Assembly (NCBI GenBank): GCA_036170535.1
Contig: JAVHPJ010000219.1
Coordinates: 1-27,224, forward strand
DNA from: SSF53 sp036170535
Lineage (GTDB): Bacteria; Spirochaetota; Leptospiria; Leptospirales; Leptonemataceae
Length of the DNA: 27,224 nucleotides
Direction of reading: 5' to 3'
Made by a program: the position numbers and the translations under genes. The notes beneath the pieces were generated by a model that did not search any database, was not told the origin of the DNA, and worked only from the letters and a program-made list of their open reading frames with translations. Position 1 is the first letter of the stretch, and each line of letters opens with the position of its first letter. Below, one piece after another: positions 13,478 through 22,288 of this stretch.

Positions 13478-14284
13478 ATGTCTGACAGCTTTCGCCTCGC
13501 CTGTTATGATTGGTTGGAATCGCCTCTGGCGAACTCCCGCGCCGCAAAGATCCTGCGCGCATTTCTGTTGGCGCTTATTCTCGCCAACGTGCTTGCGGTG
13601 ATCCTGGAAAGCGTTCCGGAGATCGAACGGCGCTGAGGCGCATGGTTCTGGTGGTTCGAGGCCGCGTCCGTCTCAATATTTACCGTGGAGTATATTGTGC
13701 GCCTCTGGGCGATCGTGCACAACCCGCGATTTTCGGCGCCCGTTCTGGGACGGCTGCGCTACGCCGTTACGCCGCTGGCGCTCGTTGACCTGATTGCAAT
13801 CCTGCCCTCGTTGATATTGTTTCTCCCGTTCGATTTACGATTTGTACGTTCCGTGCGCGTCCTCAGAATGTTGCGAATCTTTAAGACCAGTCGCTACTCG
13901 CGCGCCTATGGAGCTATTGCACTAGCCTTGCGTAATAGCCGGGAACAACTCGTGATCTCGCTCTCGATTCTGCTGACGCTGCTCTTGATCAGCTCGGGGC
14001 TGATGTATTTTGCGGAGCGCGAGGCGCAACCCGACAAGTTTTCCAGTATTCCCGCCGCGCTCTGGTGGGGCGTGACAACTTTGACAACGATCGGCTATGG
14101 CGACGTAATTCCAGTGACGCCGATCGGTCGCACCATCTCGGCTTTGATTTCCATACTCGGAATCGGAGTTTTCGCTTTGCCGGCAGGCATACTCGCGGCC
14201 GCGTTTGCGCGCTACTCCATGCATGATCACGGGCCTTCCCGCTGCCCGCATTGCGGAAAGGCGATCGACAATAGCGACGCTTGA
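13478..14284 (+). pseudogene. Voltage-gated K+ channel interrupted by an in-frame TGA
   Basis: One frame from the ATG at 13478 to the stop at 14282-14284 (268 codons) encodes a six-helix Kv-type channel, but codon 53 is TGA (13634-13636). S1 is KILRAFLLALILANVLAVIL, before the stop. After it come S2 (FEAASVSIFTVEYIVRLW), S3 (LVDLIAILPSLILFL) and S4 with regularly spaced Arg (RFVRSVRVLRMLRIFK). S5 (VISLSILLTLLLISSG), pore helix and filter (LWWGVTTLTTIGYGDVIP) and S6 (ALISILGIGVFALPAGI) follow. The tail carries a CPHCGKAI zinc-ribbon-like end. The reading resumes in the same frame right after the TGA with family-like sequence (GAWFWWFE), so a single base change explains it. A GTG at 13685 could restart translation but would drop S1 and most of S2. 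A sequencing error remains possible. Confidence 0.85.
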
Positions 14285-14286
14285 GC

Positions 14287-14310
14287 CGGGCCGACGGAGG
14301 CCGCGGCCCG
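14287..14310 (+). terminator. GC-rich hairpin after the channel gene
   Basis: CGGGCCG and CGGCCCG pair perfectly around a 10-base loop, starting two bases after the channel stop. There is no T-tract. It could be a Rho-assisted 3' end or chance structure in GC-rich DNA. Confidence 0.25.
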
Positions 14311-14359
14311 CTGCGGAAAAAGGACTTGTGGCCTTGCGCCGCCCGGGCGCTTGTTCCCC

Positions 14360-16552
14360 ATGGCAGTTGTCGATGTGGCGCCCGGCGTCAGCGTGTGGAG
14401 TTCCGGCGGAAGAAACGTGCTCTTTGGTTGTCCGCCGGAAGTCATTAAACACCTCATGTTGAAGGGCATCGGCAGCCCGGACGTGATCGTCCTGCCGGAC
14501 ACGCCCTATCGCTTCGACGTCCTCCAGAACTGCACCGAGTTCCCGCTGTATTCCTTTCTTTTCGTAGAAGGAAACTTCAGGCTGGGAAAAAAGCTCACCA
14601 TCGTCGGCTCGCCCCTGCACGTGAAGGCCAATCGTAAACTTTTACGACTGACGCTGCTGGGACCCACCCGCAAGGAATACGCCGCCCTGGGCGAATCCCA
14701 CTGGTTCGATGAATTGTACCGCGAATCGCGCGCGCTTTCCGTCAAGGACTCAAGCGGCCGCGAATTCACCATCGACGACTTTGTGAATTTTGTCCCCTTT
14801 GAAAACGACGTGGCGCTTCTCCCGGACGGCCTGGCGATTGAACACATCGGCGCGGATCGCTTCCGCATTGGCGGCGCAACAGTGGACGTGAGCTTTGACG
14901 AGCCGCAGCAGCCGCCGTACGATCTGCGCGACGACTTTGTGGCGACCCTGCCCATGCGCCTGGGCGTCACCGTGCTCGGCGGCGCCTCGGGTTTCATTGC
15001 CGACAAGCCATGTTCTTCGCTCCTGCTGCACTACAACTCCGAGCATATGCTCATCGACTGCCCGCCGTATCTCAAACAGGCGCTGAATGCGCGCGGCGTT
15101 TCCAATACGGAAATTCGCTCCATTTTTCTTACGCATATCCACGACGATCACTGCAATATTTATCCGCTGCTCCGGCTTTCCAACAAGGTCCAGCTGCTCG
15201 CCACCAAAGAAATATTCTGGATGGCGATGATGAAATTGTCGCTGCAAACGCTCATGCCGGTGCAATATCTCTCGGCCATGTTTGACTTTGTCGAAGTCAA
15301 GCCCTATGAGGTCACTGAGTTTTACGGCGTATCCATACTGCCGCACTACACGGTGCATTCCATTCCCACCATCGGCGCTACCTTCACCATGAAAGACGGG
15401 GCCAGCTCGCGCAGCGTGGTGTTTATCGGCGACAACAAGGCCTTCGCCGACATTGAGACGCTGGTATCAAATAACATCGTCCGCCACGAAAAATTCAACG
15501 CCCTGCAGCGCCTGTACGAAGATCAGCATGATATCCTGTTTGCCGACGGCGGCCAGGGCATCCTGCACGGCGATCCGCGCGACGCGCTCAAGTCGAAATC
15601 CGACCGGATCGTTTTCATGCATCTGGAGCGCCTGCCGCCGGAATTCGGCGCCACCTTTTCGCATGCGGTGGCTGGCAAACGCTACACGATCATTCCGGGC
15701 AGCCACGACTCGTACCTGATTCGCACAATGCAAATCCTGGGCGACGCCTTTCGTAACATTTCCCATGGCTGGGGCACGGCGCTGATGAACAGCTTCCAGA
15801 TCCAGACCTTCAATTCCGGCGACGTTATTTTCAAACAGGGCGACACGTCCAAAGGCGTCATCTACATCGTGCTCGCCGGCACCTGCAACGTGATCGTTCA
15901 CGACGGGCGCAGTCTCGCCGAAAAGGCGCGTAAAGAAGCCGGCGATTTTGTCGGCGAAATGGCGGTGCTGGACGTAAACAAGGTGCGCTCGGCGTCTATC
16001 GTCGCAGAAACGCCGGTCGCGCTGTGCGCCATCGACGAAAAGCTGTTTTACGAATTCCTCGTTGCGGAAAACCGAGTGGAGGAAATGCGGCATCTCTGGA
16101 AAGTCCGTTCCGAAATCGAACGTTTCTGGCCTTTTGCGGACTTTGCCGACAACGTGAACGATCGCATCGCGCGCAATTGCGTGCGTCTGCGCGTTGTGGA
16201 AGGCGAAACGCTCGTGGAACAGGGCAACAAAGACGCCGACTTCTACATCATCCTCTCGGGCGAGTTCAGCGTCACCCGCAACGGCATCGAAGTGAACGTC
16301 TTGCGCGGCGGCGACATGTTCGGCGAGTACGGTTCGCTCGCGGATACGGTGCGCAATGCAAGCGTGCGGGCGCTTTCGGACAGCGTGGTGATTCGCATCG
16401 GTCGCGGCGAAATCCGTAAGATTGTGGAATCAGCGCCGATCTTTCACTTCAGCATGCGCGAAATCATGATCCGGCGCGCCCGCGAACTGCGCAGCCTGGA
16501 TCAGGCCGGCGCGGCGCCGCCGACGGCGTCGCCCGCGACGGTAACGGACTGA
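14360..16552 (+). CDS. Metallo-beta-lactamase-fold hydrolase with two cyclic-nucleotide-binding domains
   Basis: This is a 730-residue protein. Residues about 1-180 look like a degenerate copy of the MBL fold: GRNVLFGCPPEVIKHLMLKG mirrors HMLIDCPPYLKQALNARG further on, but no HxHxDH follows it. Residues about 200-450 form the active-looking MBL domain with FLTHIHDDHCN (HxHxDH), VVFIGDN supplying a bridging Asp, and IVFMHLERLPP with a candidate His. Residues about 480-565 and 600-690 are CAP-type cNMP-binding domains. The phosphate-binding cassettes are GDFVGEMAVLDVNKVRSASI and GDMFGEYGSLADTVRNASV, each with the key Arg. It is probably cytoplasmic and controlled by cAMP or cGMP. The substrate is unknown. 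No clear Shine-Dalgarno sequence precedes the ATG at 14360 or the in-frame TTG at 14351. Confidence 0.88.
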   Translation: MAVVDVAPGVSVWSSGGRNVLFGCPPEVIKHLMLKGIGSPDVIVLPDTPYRFDVLQNCTEFPLYSFLFVEGNFRLGKKLTIVGSPLHVKANRKLLRLTLLGPTRKEYAALGESHWFDELYRESRALSVKDSSGREFTIDDFVNFVPFENDVALLPDGLAIEHIGADRFRIGGATVDVSFDEPQQPPYDLRDDFVATLPMRLGVTVLGGASGFIADKPCSSLLLHYNSEHMLIDCPPYLKQALNARGVSNTEIRSIFLTHIHDDHCNIYPLLRLSNKVQLLATKEIFWMAMMKLSLQTLMPVQYLSAMFDFVEVKPYEVTEFYGVSILPHYTVHSIPTIGATFTMKDGASSRSVVFIGDNKAFADIETLVSNNIVRHEKFNALQRLYEDQHDILFADGGQGILHGDPRDALKSKSDRIVFMHLERLPPEFGATFSHAVAGKRYTIIPGSHDSYLIRTMQILGDAFRNISHGWGTALMNSFQIQTFNSGDVIFKQGDTSKGVIYIVLAGTCNVIVHDGRSLAEKARKEAGDFVGEMAVLDVNKVRSASIVAETPVALCAIDEKLFYEFLVAENRVEEMRHLWKVRSEIERFWPFADFADNVNDRIARNCVRLRVVEGETLVEQGNKDADFYIILSGEFSVTRNGIEVNVLRGGDMFGEYGSLADTVRNASVRALSDSVVIRIGRGEIRKIVESAPIFHFSMREIMIRRARELRSLDQAGAAPPTASPATVTD

Positions 16553-16618
16553 GACGCTCCTGAATCATCCCCGGGGGTAACTCTCCCGTCGCGCATCCTT
16601 CCAACCCATTTTCCGCGC

Positions 16619-16647
16619 TTGACGCGCGCCGGACGGCGATCAGTAAT
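16619..16647 (+). promoter_or_regulatory. Candidate sigma-70-type promoter for the DUF4139 pair
   Basis: TTGACG (-35, 16619-16624) and AGTAAT (-10, 16642-16647) are separated by exactly 17 bases. Transcription would start near 16654, which leaves a short leader before the ATG at 16698 and argues against the upstream in-frame ATG at 16659. The -10 matches consensus at four of six positions. Confidence 0.4.
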
Positions 16648-16697
16648 TCGCGTGCCCGATGATTTCTCCGGGCAAATCTGAACCGGACCCCGCCGCC

Positions 16698-18845
16698 ATG
16701 CGTCTAAACCCCGTGATACTCCGCTATTCTGCGCCTTTATTGCTCTTACTCTACGCTGTGTCTTCCGCCGCCAACGCGGACGCGATAGATGCGCCCGCCG
16801 ACTTTGCTCCGCCGATTCGCGCTGTGCAGCTCTACGCCGCCGAAGCGCTGATCGCGCGTGAGGGCGCCGTGCCGCTCAAACCCGGCGTCAATCGGGTGCG
16901 ACTTGCGGATCTGCCCGCCGGCCTCAATGAAGCGACCCTGCGCGCCAGTCTCGCCGCCGAGGGCGCCCGCATCGAAGAGATCCGCTTTCGCACGAAACAC
17001 AAGCCGGCGTACGCCTCGGAAGCCGCCCGCAACGCGGAAAACGCCCTGCGCGACGCGGAAAGCAAGCTCCGGCGCCTGACGGACCGCTACAGCGCGCTCA
17101 AACGCGAGTCGGCGAATCTGGCGCAACTGCCGGCGGGCCAGATTCCGCCCGGCGATCCGGCGCCAACCCTGCGCATCGAACCGCAACGCTGGTCGGAAAC
17201 CCTGAACTTCATCCAGAGTCAGCTCGCCAAAAACGACGTCGCCCTCGCCGAGCTTTTGCCGGCGATTGACGCCGCCCGCGAAGAGTTGCTGGTAGCCATC
17301 GCCGTCGCGGACCGCTACCGCAGCGCAGCCGCGCGCAGCGTAAAAGAAGCGGTGATTACGTTTAACTACGATCCCCCCGCCGGGGCGCGCGTTGAGACAG
17401 CGCCGCTGCGCTTTGAGTATCGCATTGGCGGCGCGGCGTGGTTTCCCTCGTATCGCGCCCAGGTGCGCACCGACGGCGCCGCTTCTACGGTGCGGCTGGC
17501 TTCGTACGCCCTGGTGCGCAATCAAACCGGCGAAGACTGGCGCAATGCGCGACTCAGCTTTTCCGCCGCTGATCCGGAAGAATCCGGCGATCTGGGTCGT
17601 CTGGCCGAGTGGCGCATCCGGGCGCGCATCGTCGCCGCCGACGTGGCTTCGGCCGATGACAATCGCAGCGGCGGTCCGGGCGGCGCCGGCCGCGCGACGA
17701 TGAGCGAAAGCCGACGGGCTTCCAACGCGCCGTCCCCGCAACCGAGCGCCGGCGCGCCGGCCGAGTTCGCCGCCGACGAGGAGCAGAGCCTATCACCGAT
17801 GGCCGAGTCCGCCGGGGAGAGCGATCGACGCGACGAAGGCGGCGTTTCGGGGCGATTCCAGGATCGCCTCGAAGTCCAGCGCGCCCGTTCCTTTAACTAT
17901 TACAACGAAAACGCGCGCCAGGTTCAGGAAGCTCAGGCCAATCAGCGCAACATGATCGCAAATACGGCGCTGCGCACCCTGGAGCAAAGCGTGCGTGCGC
18001 GCGATGCCGCCCTGGGTCGCAGCGATTTTGCCGGCGCGGTGCAGCAAAGCGACGCCGTCATCGAAAGCGTTCAGCGCCTGGATCCGCGTTTTCAGGAACG
18101 TTTTGCCGAAGAAATCCAGTCCTCGCGGCGCGTGCGGCAGCAAGCTCTGAATATGCTGGAATATCAGCGCATACTCGGCATGCTCGCGGCGCCGTCCCAA
18201 TCCAGTCGCGGCTTTGATTATCGATTTGTAGCGCCGACGCCGGAGTCGATCCCCTCCGAGCCCGGCTTTACCCAGGTTTTTCTTTCGGAACGCGAGCTGC
18301 CCCTGCAACTCAGCTACGAAGTGAACCCGTCCGCTCAGCCCTGGGCCTACCTGACCGGGCGTAGCAAACACTCCGAAGCGCAGCCCCTGCTCTCCGGACC
18401 GGTCTTTATCTATCACAATCGCGATTACGTGGGCGAGGCCCTGCTCGCGACTGTCGCCGCCGGTCAGAACTTCGCGCTGAATCTGGGCGCCAGCGACGAC
18501 ATCAAGGTCGTGCGCCGCGAAGATGAAAAACGCGATACCAGCGGTTTGTTTACAAACGTCTATCGCGCCAAACGCGAAACCCTGGTGACAATCACCAACC
18601 GCAAACGCCTGGCGATCACCCTGGACGTTTTTGAACGCACGCCGGTGTCCGGCGATGAGCGCGTCAAGATCGAAAACGTGAGTTTCAGTGAAACGCCGGC
18701 CGAATCGCGCGCTGAATACGGCCTGCATCGGTTTCGCATGGAACTGGCCGCCGGCGCGCAGCGCACGCTGACGATTCGCTACGATATCTCGCACCCGGAA
18801 ACGGTGCTGCCGCAATTTTTGGAAAACTCTTCTCCCGAGTGGTAA
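16698..18845 (+). CDS. Exported DUF4139/DUF4140 (MuiA-like) protein, long paralog
   Basis: This 715-residue exported protein starts at the ATG at 16698, which places a signal peptide (ILRYSAPLLLLLYAVSSAAN) at the front. Residues about 35-230 correspond to the N-terminal DUF4140 part (AVQLYAAEALIAREGAVPL), with a coiled coil (NAENALRDAESKLRRLTDRY). The DUF4139 beta-rich domain starts near 235 (FEYRIGGAAWFPSYRAQV; LVRNQTGEDWRNARLSFSA). It is split by a polar, low-complexity insert of roughly 170 residues (about 320-500), rich in Ala, Ser, Gly, Arg and Gln. It resumes with PLQLSYEVNPSAQPWAYLTG and ends with DVFERTPVSGDERVKI. The family is known as mucoidy inhibitor A-like, with an unsettled role in the envelope. 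The next gene is a shorter paralog 12 bases downstream. Confidence 0.85.
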   Translation: MRLNPVILRYSAPLLLLLYAVSSAANADAIDAPADFAPPIRAVQLYAAEALIAREGAVPLKPGVNRVRLADLPAGLNEATLRASLAAEGARIEEIRFRTKHKPAYASEAARNAENALRDAESKLRRLTDRYSALKRESANLAQLPAGQIPPGDPAPTLRIEPQRWSETLNFIQSQLAKNDVALAELLPAIDAAREELLVAIAVADRYRSAAARSVKEAVITFNYDPPAGARVETAPLRFEYRIGGAAWFPSYRAQVRTDGAASTVRLASYALVRNQTGEDWRNARLSFSAADPEESGDLGRLAEWRIRARIVAADVASADDNRSGGPGGAGRATMSESRRASNAPSPQPSAGAPAEFAADEEQSLSPMAESAGESDRRDEGGVSGRFQDRLEVQRARSFNYYNENARQVQEAQANQRNMIANTALRTLEQSVRARDAALGRSDFAGAVQQSDAVIESVQRLDPRFQERFAEEIQSSRRVRQQALNMLEYQRILGMLAAPSQSSRGFDYRFVAPTPESIPSEPGFTQVFLSERELPLQLSYEVNPSAQPWAYLTGRSKHSEAQPLLSGPVFIYHNRDYVGEALLATVAAGQNFALNLGASDDIKVVRREDEKRDTSGLFTNVYRAKRETLVTITNRKRLAITLDVFERTPVSGDERVKIENVSFSETPAESRAEYGLHRFRMELAAGAQRTLTIRYDISHPETVLPQFLENSSPEW

Positions 18846-18857
18846 CAGGCGAATATT

Positions 18858-20531
18858 ATGAATTTCTTCATCCATAAGACTCTCAGCGCCGCAATGCTGG
18901 CGGGCCTCATTTGCGCGGGCGCGCTTGCCATCGCGTCCGAGGCCGACGCGGAACTTGATTCCATTGCGCGCGCCAATTTCCAACCCGTGATTCGCGAGGC
19001 GCTGGTGTATCCGGATCGCGCCGTCATCACGCGCGCCGGCGACGCCGAAGTGCGTCCGGGCCGGCAACTGTTGGTCTGGAGCGGCGCGCCGGCGGAGCTG
19101 GATCCGGAAAGCCTGCGCGCTTTTTCGGACGATGCGTCGGTTTCCATTTCCGGCGTGCGCAGCCGCCTGGAACGCCGCACGGACTTTGACAATCCGGAGG
19201 TGCGTCGGCTTAACGAACGCGTCCGCGATCTGGAACGGCGCCGCGATGCGGAACGCGATCGCGGGGCCCGCGCGAAAATCGAGGTCGCGAATCTCGATCG
19301 CTACGCCCTGTATCTCAATCAGGCGATCGCCCGTCAGTCCGGCGGTCCCGCGGAAGACAGCCAGCGCTGGACCAGCGCGCTCGCGCTTCTGACTGAACGC
19401 CGCGTCAAAGCGGCGACCGAATTGCAATCCGCCGACGAAGCGGCGGCCCGCCTGGAAGAAGAACTCGAAACCGCGCGCAAGGCGCTGGCCGAACTCGCCT
19501 CTGCGGGCCGGAAGAACTATCGCGTTGTGGAAGTCGCCCTGCAGGCGAGCAGCGCCAAAAAAGTCGCGCTCACGCTCAGTTATCTGATCAAGGGCGCGGC
19601 CTGGCGCGTATCCTACAATATGCATCTGCAGGATGACGGCGCGCTACTCGTGGAATATTTTGGCGACGTCACCCAGCAAACCGGCGAAGACTGGATTAAT
19701 GCGGAATTGAGCCTGAGCACGGCGCAGCCGGCGCGCGGCGCGCGCCGCAGTCCGATTCGCCCCGTCTATGTAAACGCGCGCGAAACTCAGACAACCCGCG
19801 AATTCGAGCAGGTGCAACGCGAAGCGACCGAGCAAAACATCGATACCCCGACCGAGGCGACGCCTGAAAGCAACACCGGCGGCTTTGCGGAACTGGAAAG
19901 CTCAGGCGAGTCCTTGATTTTTCGCATCCCGCGCCGCGCGACGATTCCTTCAAGCGGCGAAAGCCGGCGCGTGGCGATTGCGCGTTTTGTGGAGCGTCCG
20001 GAAGAAACTTTTTTTCATGCCGCTCCGGCCGTGCAGCGGACGCCGCAGCTCGCCCTGCGCGTGAAAAATACTCGGAGTTTCCCGCTGCTCGCCGGTCCGG
20101 TGAACGCCTTTCGTGGTTCGGGCTTTGTGGGCCGCAGTTCCGTGCGTTATACGCCGCCCGGCGCAAGTTTTGAAGTCGGCCTGGGTGCAGAACGTTCGGT
20201 TTCCTTGCTGCGCGCCGTGCGCAATGCGCGCGAATCAGCGGGGGCGCTTTCTTCGGATAATTTCTTTTACACGCGCATTGATGTGGATCTGGAAAACCAG
20301 AGCGACGTGCGGCGCACTGTCGCGCTCTACGAACGCACGCCCGTATCCGATGTGGCCGACGTGAAAATCGAACTTTTGCCGGAAACCACGGCCGGCTATG
20401 TCGAAAAGCCCGCTAACTCGGGCGTGTATCTGTGGCGCATTGAGCTGGGGCCGCGCGAAAAACGGCGCGTGCAACTGCACTTTCGCGTGCGCGCTCCGGC
20501 GAATTATCCGGGCGAGATTTACGGACGCTGA
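18858..20531 (+). CDS. Exported DUF4139/DUF4140 (MuiA-like) protein, short paralog
   Basis: This 557-residue exported protein has a signal peptide (TLSAAMLAGLICAGALAIAS, cleaved near ADA-EL). The DUF4140 part (about 40-215) includes ALVYPDRAVITRAGDAEV and a charged coiled coil (LNERVRDLERRRDAERDRGA). The DUF4139 domain follows with LIKGAAWRVSYNMHLQDDG and VTQQTGEDWINAELSLST, and ends with LYERTPVSDVADVKIELL and IELGPREKRRVQLHFRV. The QTGEDW and ERTPVS blocks are shared with the upstream paralog, so the pair arose by duplication, and this copy lacks most of the long insert. It is 12 bases after the first gene and probably co-transcribed. Its last 13 bases overlap the 3' end of the convergent allophanate hydrolase gene. 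Confidence 0.87.
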   Translation: MNFFIHKTLSAAMLAGLICAGALAIASEADAELDSIARANFQPVIREALVYPDRAVITRAGDAEVRPGRQLLVWSGAPAELDPESLRAFSDDASVSISGVRSRLERRTDFDNPEVRRLNERVRDLERRRDAERDRGARAKIEVANLDRYALYLNQAIARQSGGPAEDSQRWTSALALLTERRVKAATELQSADEAAARLEEELETARKALAELASAGRKNYRVVEVALQASSAKKVALTLSYLIKGAAWRVSYNMHLQDDGALLVEYFGDVTQQTGEDWINAELSLSTAQPARGARRSPIRPVYVNARETQTTREFEQVQREATEQNIDTPTEATPESNTGGFAELESSGESLIFRIPRRATIPSSGESRRVAIARFVERPEETFFHAAPAVQRTPQLALRVKNTRSFPLLAGPVNAFRGSGFVGRSSVRYTPPGASFEVGLGAERSVSLLRAVRNARESAGALSSDNFFYTRIDVDLENQSDVRRTVALYERTPVSDVADVKIELLPETTAGYVEKPANSGVYLWRIELGPREKRRVQLHFRVRAPANYPGEIYGR

Positions 20532-22288
20532 GTCGGGCGGCGTTTCATATACGCGCGCCAGCCGCCGAGGGCCGTAATGTCCACGGCGTCCGCCGCGCGC
20601 GCCGCATAGGCTTCGCACACAAAGCCTTTAATCACGCGGCCGTCTTCCAGTTCCACCCCGCCGATCGCCAGCGGCGCGGGAATTTCGTTCACAAACTCGC
20701 CCCACGCCCGGGCGGGCAGACTCCACAATTCAGCGGCGATGTTTTCGCCGCCCGTTTCCACGCGCACAAGGCCCGGTCGCTGTACCGCGCCGCCGGCCAG
20801 GGCGTAGAGCCGATACGCCGGCGCCGTGCGCGTCGGCCCGAGAAAAACCGCACCGCGATCCGTTAACAGACGATTGAGCGGCATGCCGCGCATATGCGCC
20901 CCGCACACCACAATCTCGAAACGCCCCGCCGCGCGCGGCGAAAGCTCCGCAGCCGCAGCCGTGCCGCTCTCAAAACGCGCAGCAAGCTCGAGCAAAAAAT
21001 CGTCCGCGCCGGCCGGCGCAGACAACGTCGCGCCCCAGGGCAGCCCGCGCGCGTTAAAGCCCGCCGGAACGGCGATGGCGGCCAGATCGAGCAGATTCAT
21101 AAAATTCGCATAGTATCCGAGCTCGCTGTTTAAGCGCAGCGGATCGCGCTCGACGGCCTCGATCGTAAAATGCGCGGGCGCGGTCGGCGTGAGCAGGACA
21201 TCCGCGGCGGCGAAGGTTTCCGCGACGCGGCGCTGGAGTTCCGCAAGTTTGTAGCGCGCCTGAAAGGCGTCGACGGCGCGCGACCGTGCGCCCTGCAAAA
21301 TGATTTCGCGCGTCACCGGTAACACCGCCTTCGGGCGCCCTTCGATAAACGCGCCGACCGCCGCATACCGCTCCGCGACATACGGCCCTTCATACAAGAG
21401 CCGCGCCGCTTCATTAAAAGGGGAAAAGTCGATCGCAACCGGCCGCCCGCCGCAGGCCTCAAGGCGCGCTACGGCGCGTTTCCAGAGCCGGCGCGACTCC
21501 GCATCCGCCAGGCGCAATTGGCCCGGACGCGGCGTGGCGAAACTGAACGCCGCGCCGGCGCCGGGTCGCACAAAGGCGGGCGCGGGCCGCGCAAAGGCAT
21601 CGGCCGGATCAAAGCGACGCATGCTGCGAAAGATCAGCGCGGCGTCGGAAACATTTTTGGTAAACAGGCTCACGCAGTCCAGACTGCGACAGGCCGGAAC
21701 CACGCCGCGCGCACTGACCACGCCGCGCGTCGGCTTGAGTCCGATCAGATTGTTAAACGCCGCGGGAATGCGTCCGGAGCCGGCGGTGTCCGTGCCGAGC
21801 GCAAAGCCGACCTGATCCAGCGCCAGCGCCACGGCCGAGCCGGAACTGGAGCCGCCGGAGATATAACGCGCGTCGTAGGCGTTCGGACAGGCGCCGTAGG
21901 GCGAGCGCACGCCGACGAGTCCGGTGGCAAACTGGTCCAGGTTCGTTTTGCCGATGGGTATCGCGCCGGCCTCAATCAGCGCGGCGACGACCGGCGCGTG
22001 GGTTTTGGGTCGGTACGAAAATTCCGGACAGCCGGCGGTGGTAGGAACGCCCGCGAGATCAATATTGTCTTTGATGGCAAAGGGGACGCCGTACAGCGGC
22101 AGCGTCTGCGCGCCTTTCCGGGCGAGCGCGCGCAGGTACGGACGCAGTTCGCGTTCGCTGAGCGCATGAATCCAGACGCCGGCCGGACCGCTGGCAATGC
22201 GCTGCAAAACATCGCCGACGACCGTTTGCACGGAGACGCGCCCGCTGGCGTACGCGCTCTGCAAGGCGCCCGGCGTCAGCTCCCGCAT
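20519..22288 (-). CDS. atzF: Allophanate hydrolase (AtzF/DUR2-like)
   Basis: This 589-residue cytoplasmic enzyme splits allophanate into ammonia and CO2, the last step after the carboxylase encoded just upstream. Residues about 1-450 are an amidase-signature domain with the Ser-cisSer-Lys triad: K73 in PFAIKDNID, the cis-Ser in YISGGSSSGSAVALAL (about S147-S149) and the nucleophile S171 in GTDTAGSGRIPA. Residues about 460-589 are the C-terminal domain typical of allophanate hydrolases (VVCGAHMRGMPLNRLLTDRG; ELWSLPARAWGEFVNEIP), absent from plain amidases. The ATG at 22288 gives the usual start. It overlaps the carboxylase stop by one base (TGATG). A longer in-frame reading upstream lies inside the carboxylase gene and is rejected. 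Confidence 0.93.
   Translation of the reverse strand: MRELTPGALQSAYASGRVSVQTVVGDVLQRIASGPAGVWIHALSERELRPYLRALARKGAQTLPLYGVPFAIKDNIDLAGVPTTAGCPEFSYRPKTHAPVVAALIEAGAIPIGKTNLDQFATGLVGVRSPYGACPNAYDARYISGGSSSGSAVALALDQVGFALGTDTAGSGRIPAAFNNLIGLKPTRGVVSARGVVPACRSLDCVSLFTKNVSDAALIFRSMRRFDPADAFARPAPAFVRPGAGAAFSFATPRPGQLRLADAESRRLWKRAVARLEACGGRPVAIDFSPFNEAARLLYEGPYVAERYAAVGAFIEGRPKAVLPVTREIILQGARSRAVDAFQARYKLAELQRRVAETFAAADVLLTPTAPAHFTIEAVERDPLRLNSELGYYANFMNLLDLAAIAVPAGFNARGLPWGATLSAPAGADDFLLELAARFESGTAAAAELSPRAAGRFEIVVCGAHMRGMPLNRLLTDRGAVFLGPTRTAPAYRLYALAGGAVQRPGLVRVETGGENIAAELWSLPARAWGEFVNEIPAPLAIGGVELEDGRVIKGFVCEAYAARAADAVDITALGGWRAYMKRRPTQRP

Noticed and set aside
13634..13636. TGA in the channel gene as a selenocysteine codon
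   Set aside because: No selenocysteine-insertion hairpin was evident downstream, the site is a loop between S1 and S2 with no redox role, and Cys is not typical there.
16746..17741. A 331-codon open frame on the minus strand
   Set aside because: It is antisense to the first DUF4139 gene, which has a signal peptide and family motifs on the other strand.
17793..19625. A 610-codon open frame on the minus strand
   Set aside because: It lies opposite the two DUF4139 genes, has no recognisable motif, and is rich in Arg/Ala/Gln/Phe as expected for antisense of GC-rich coding DNA.
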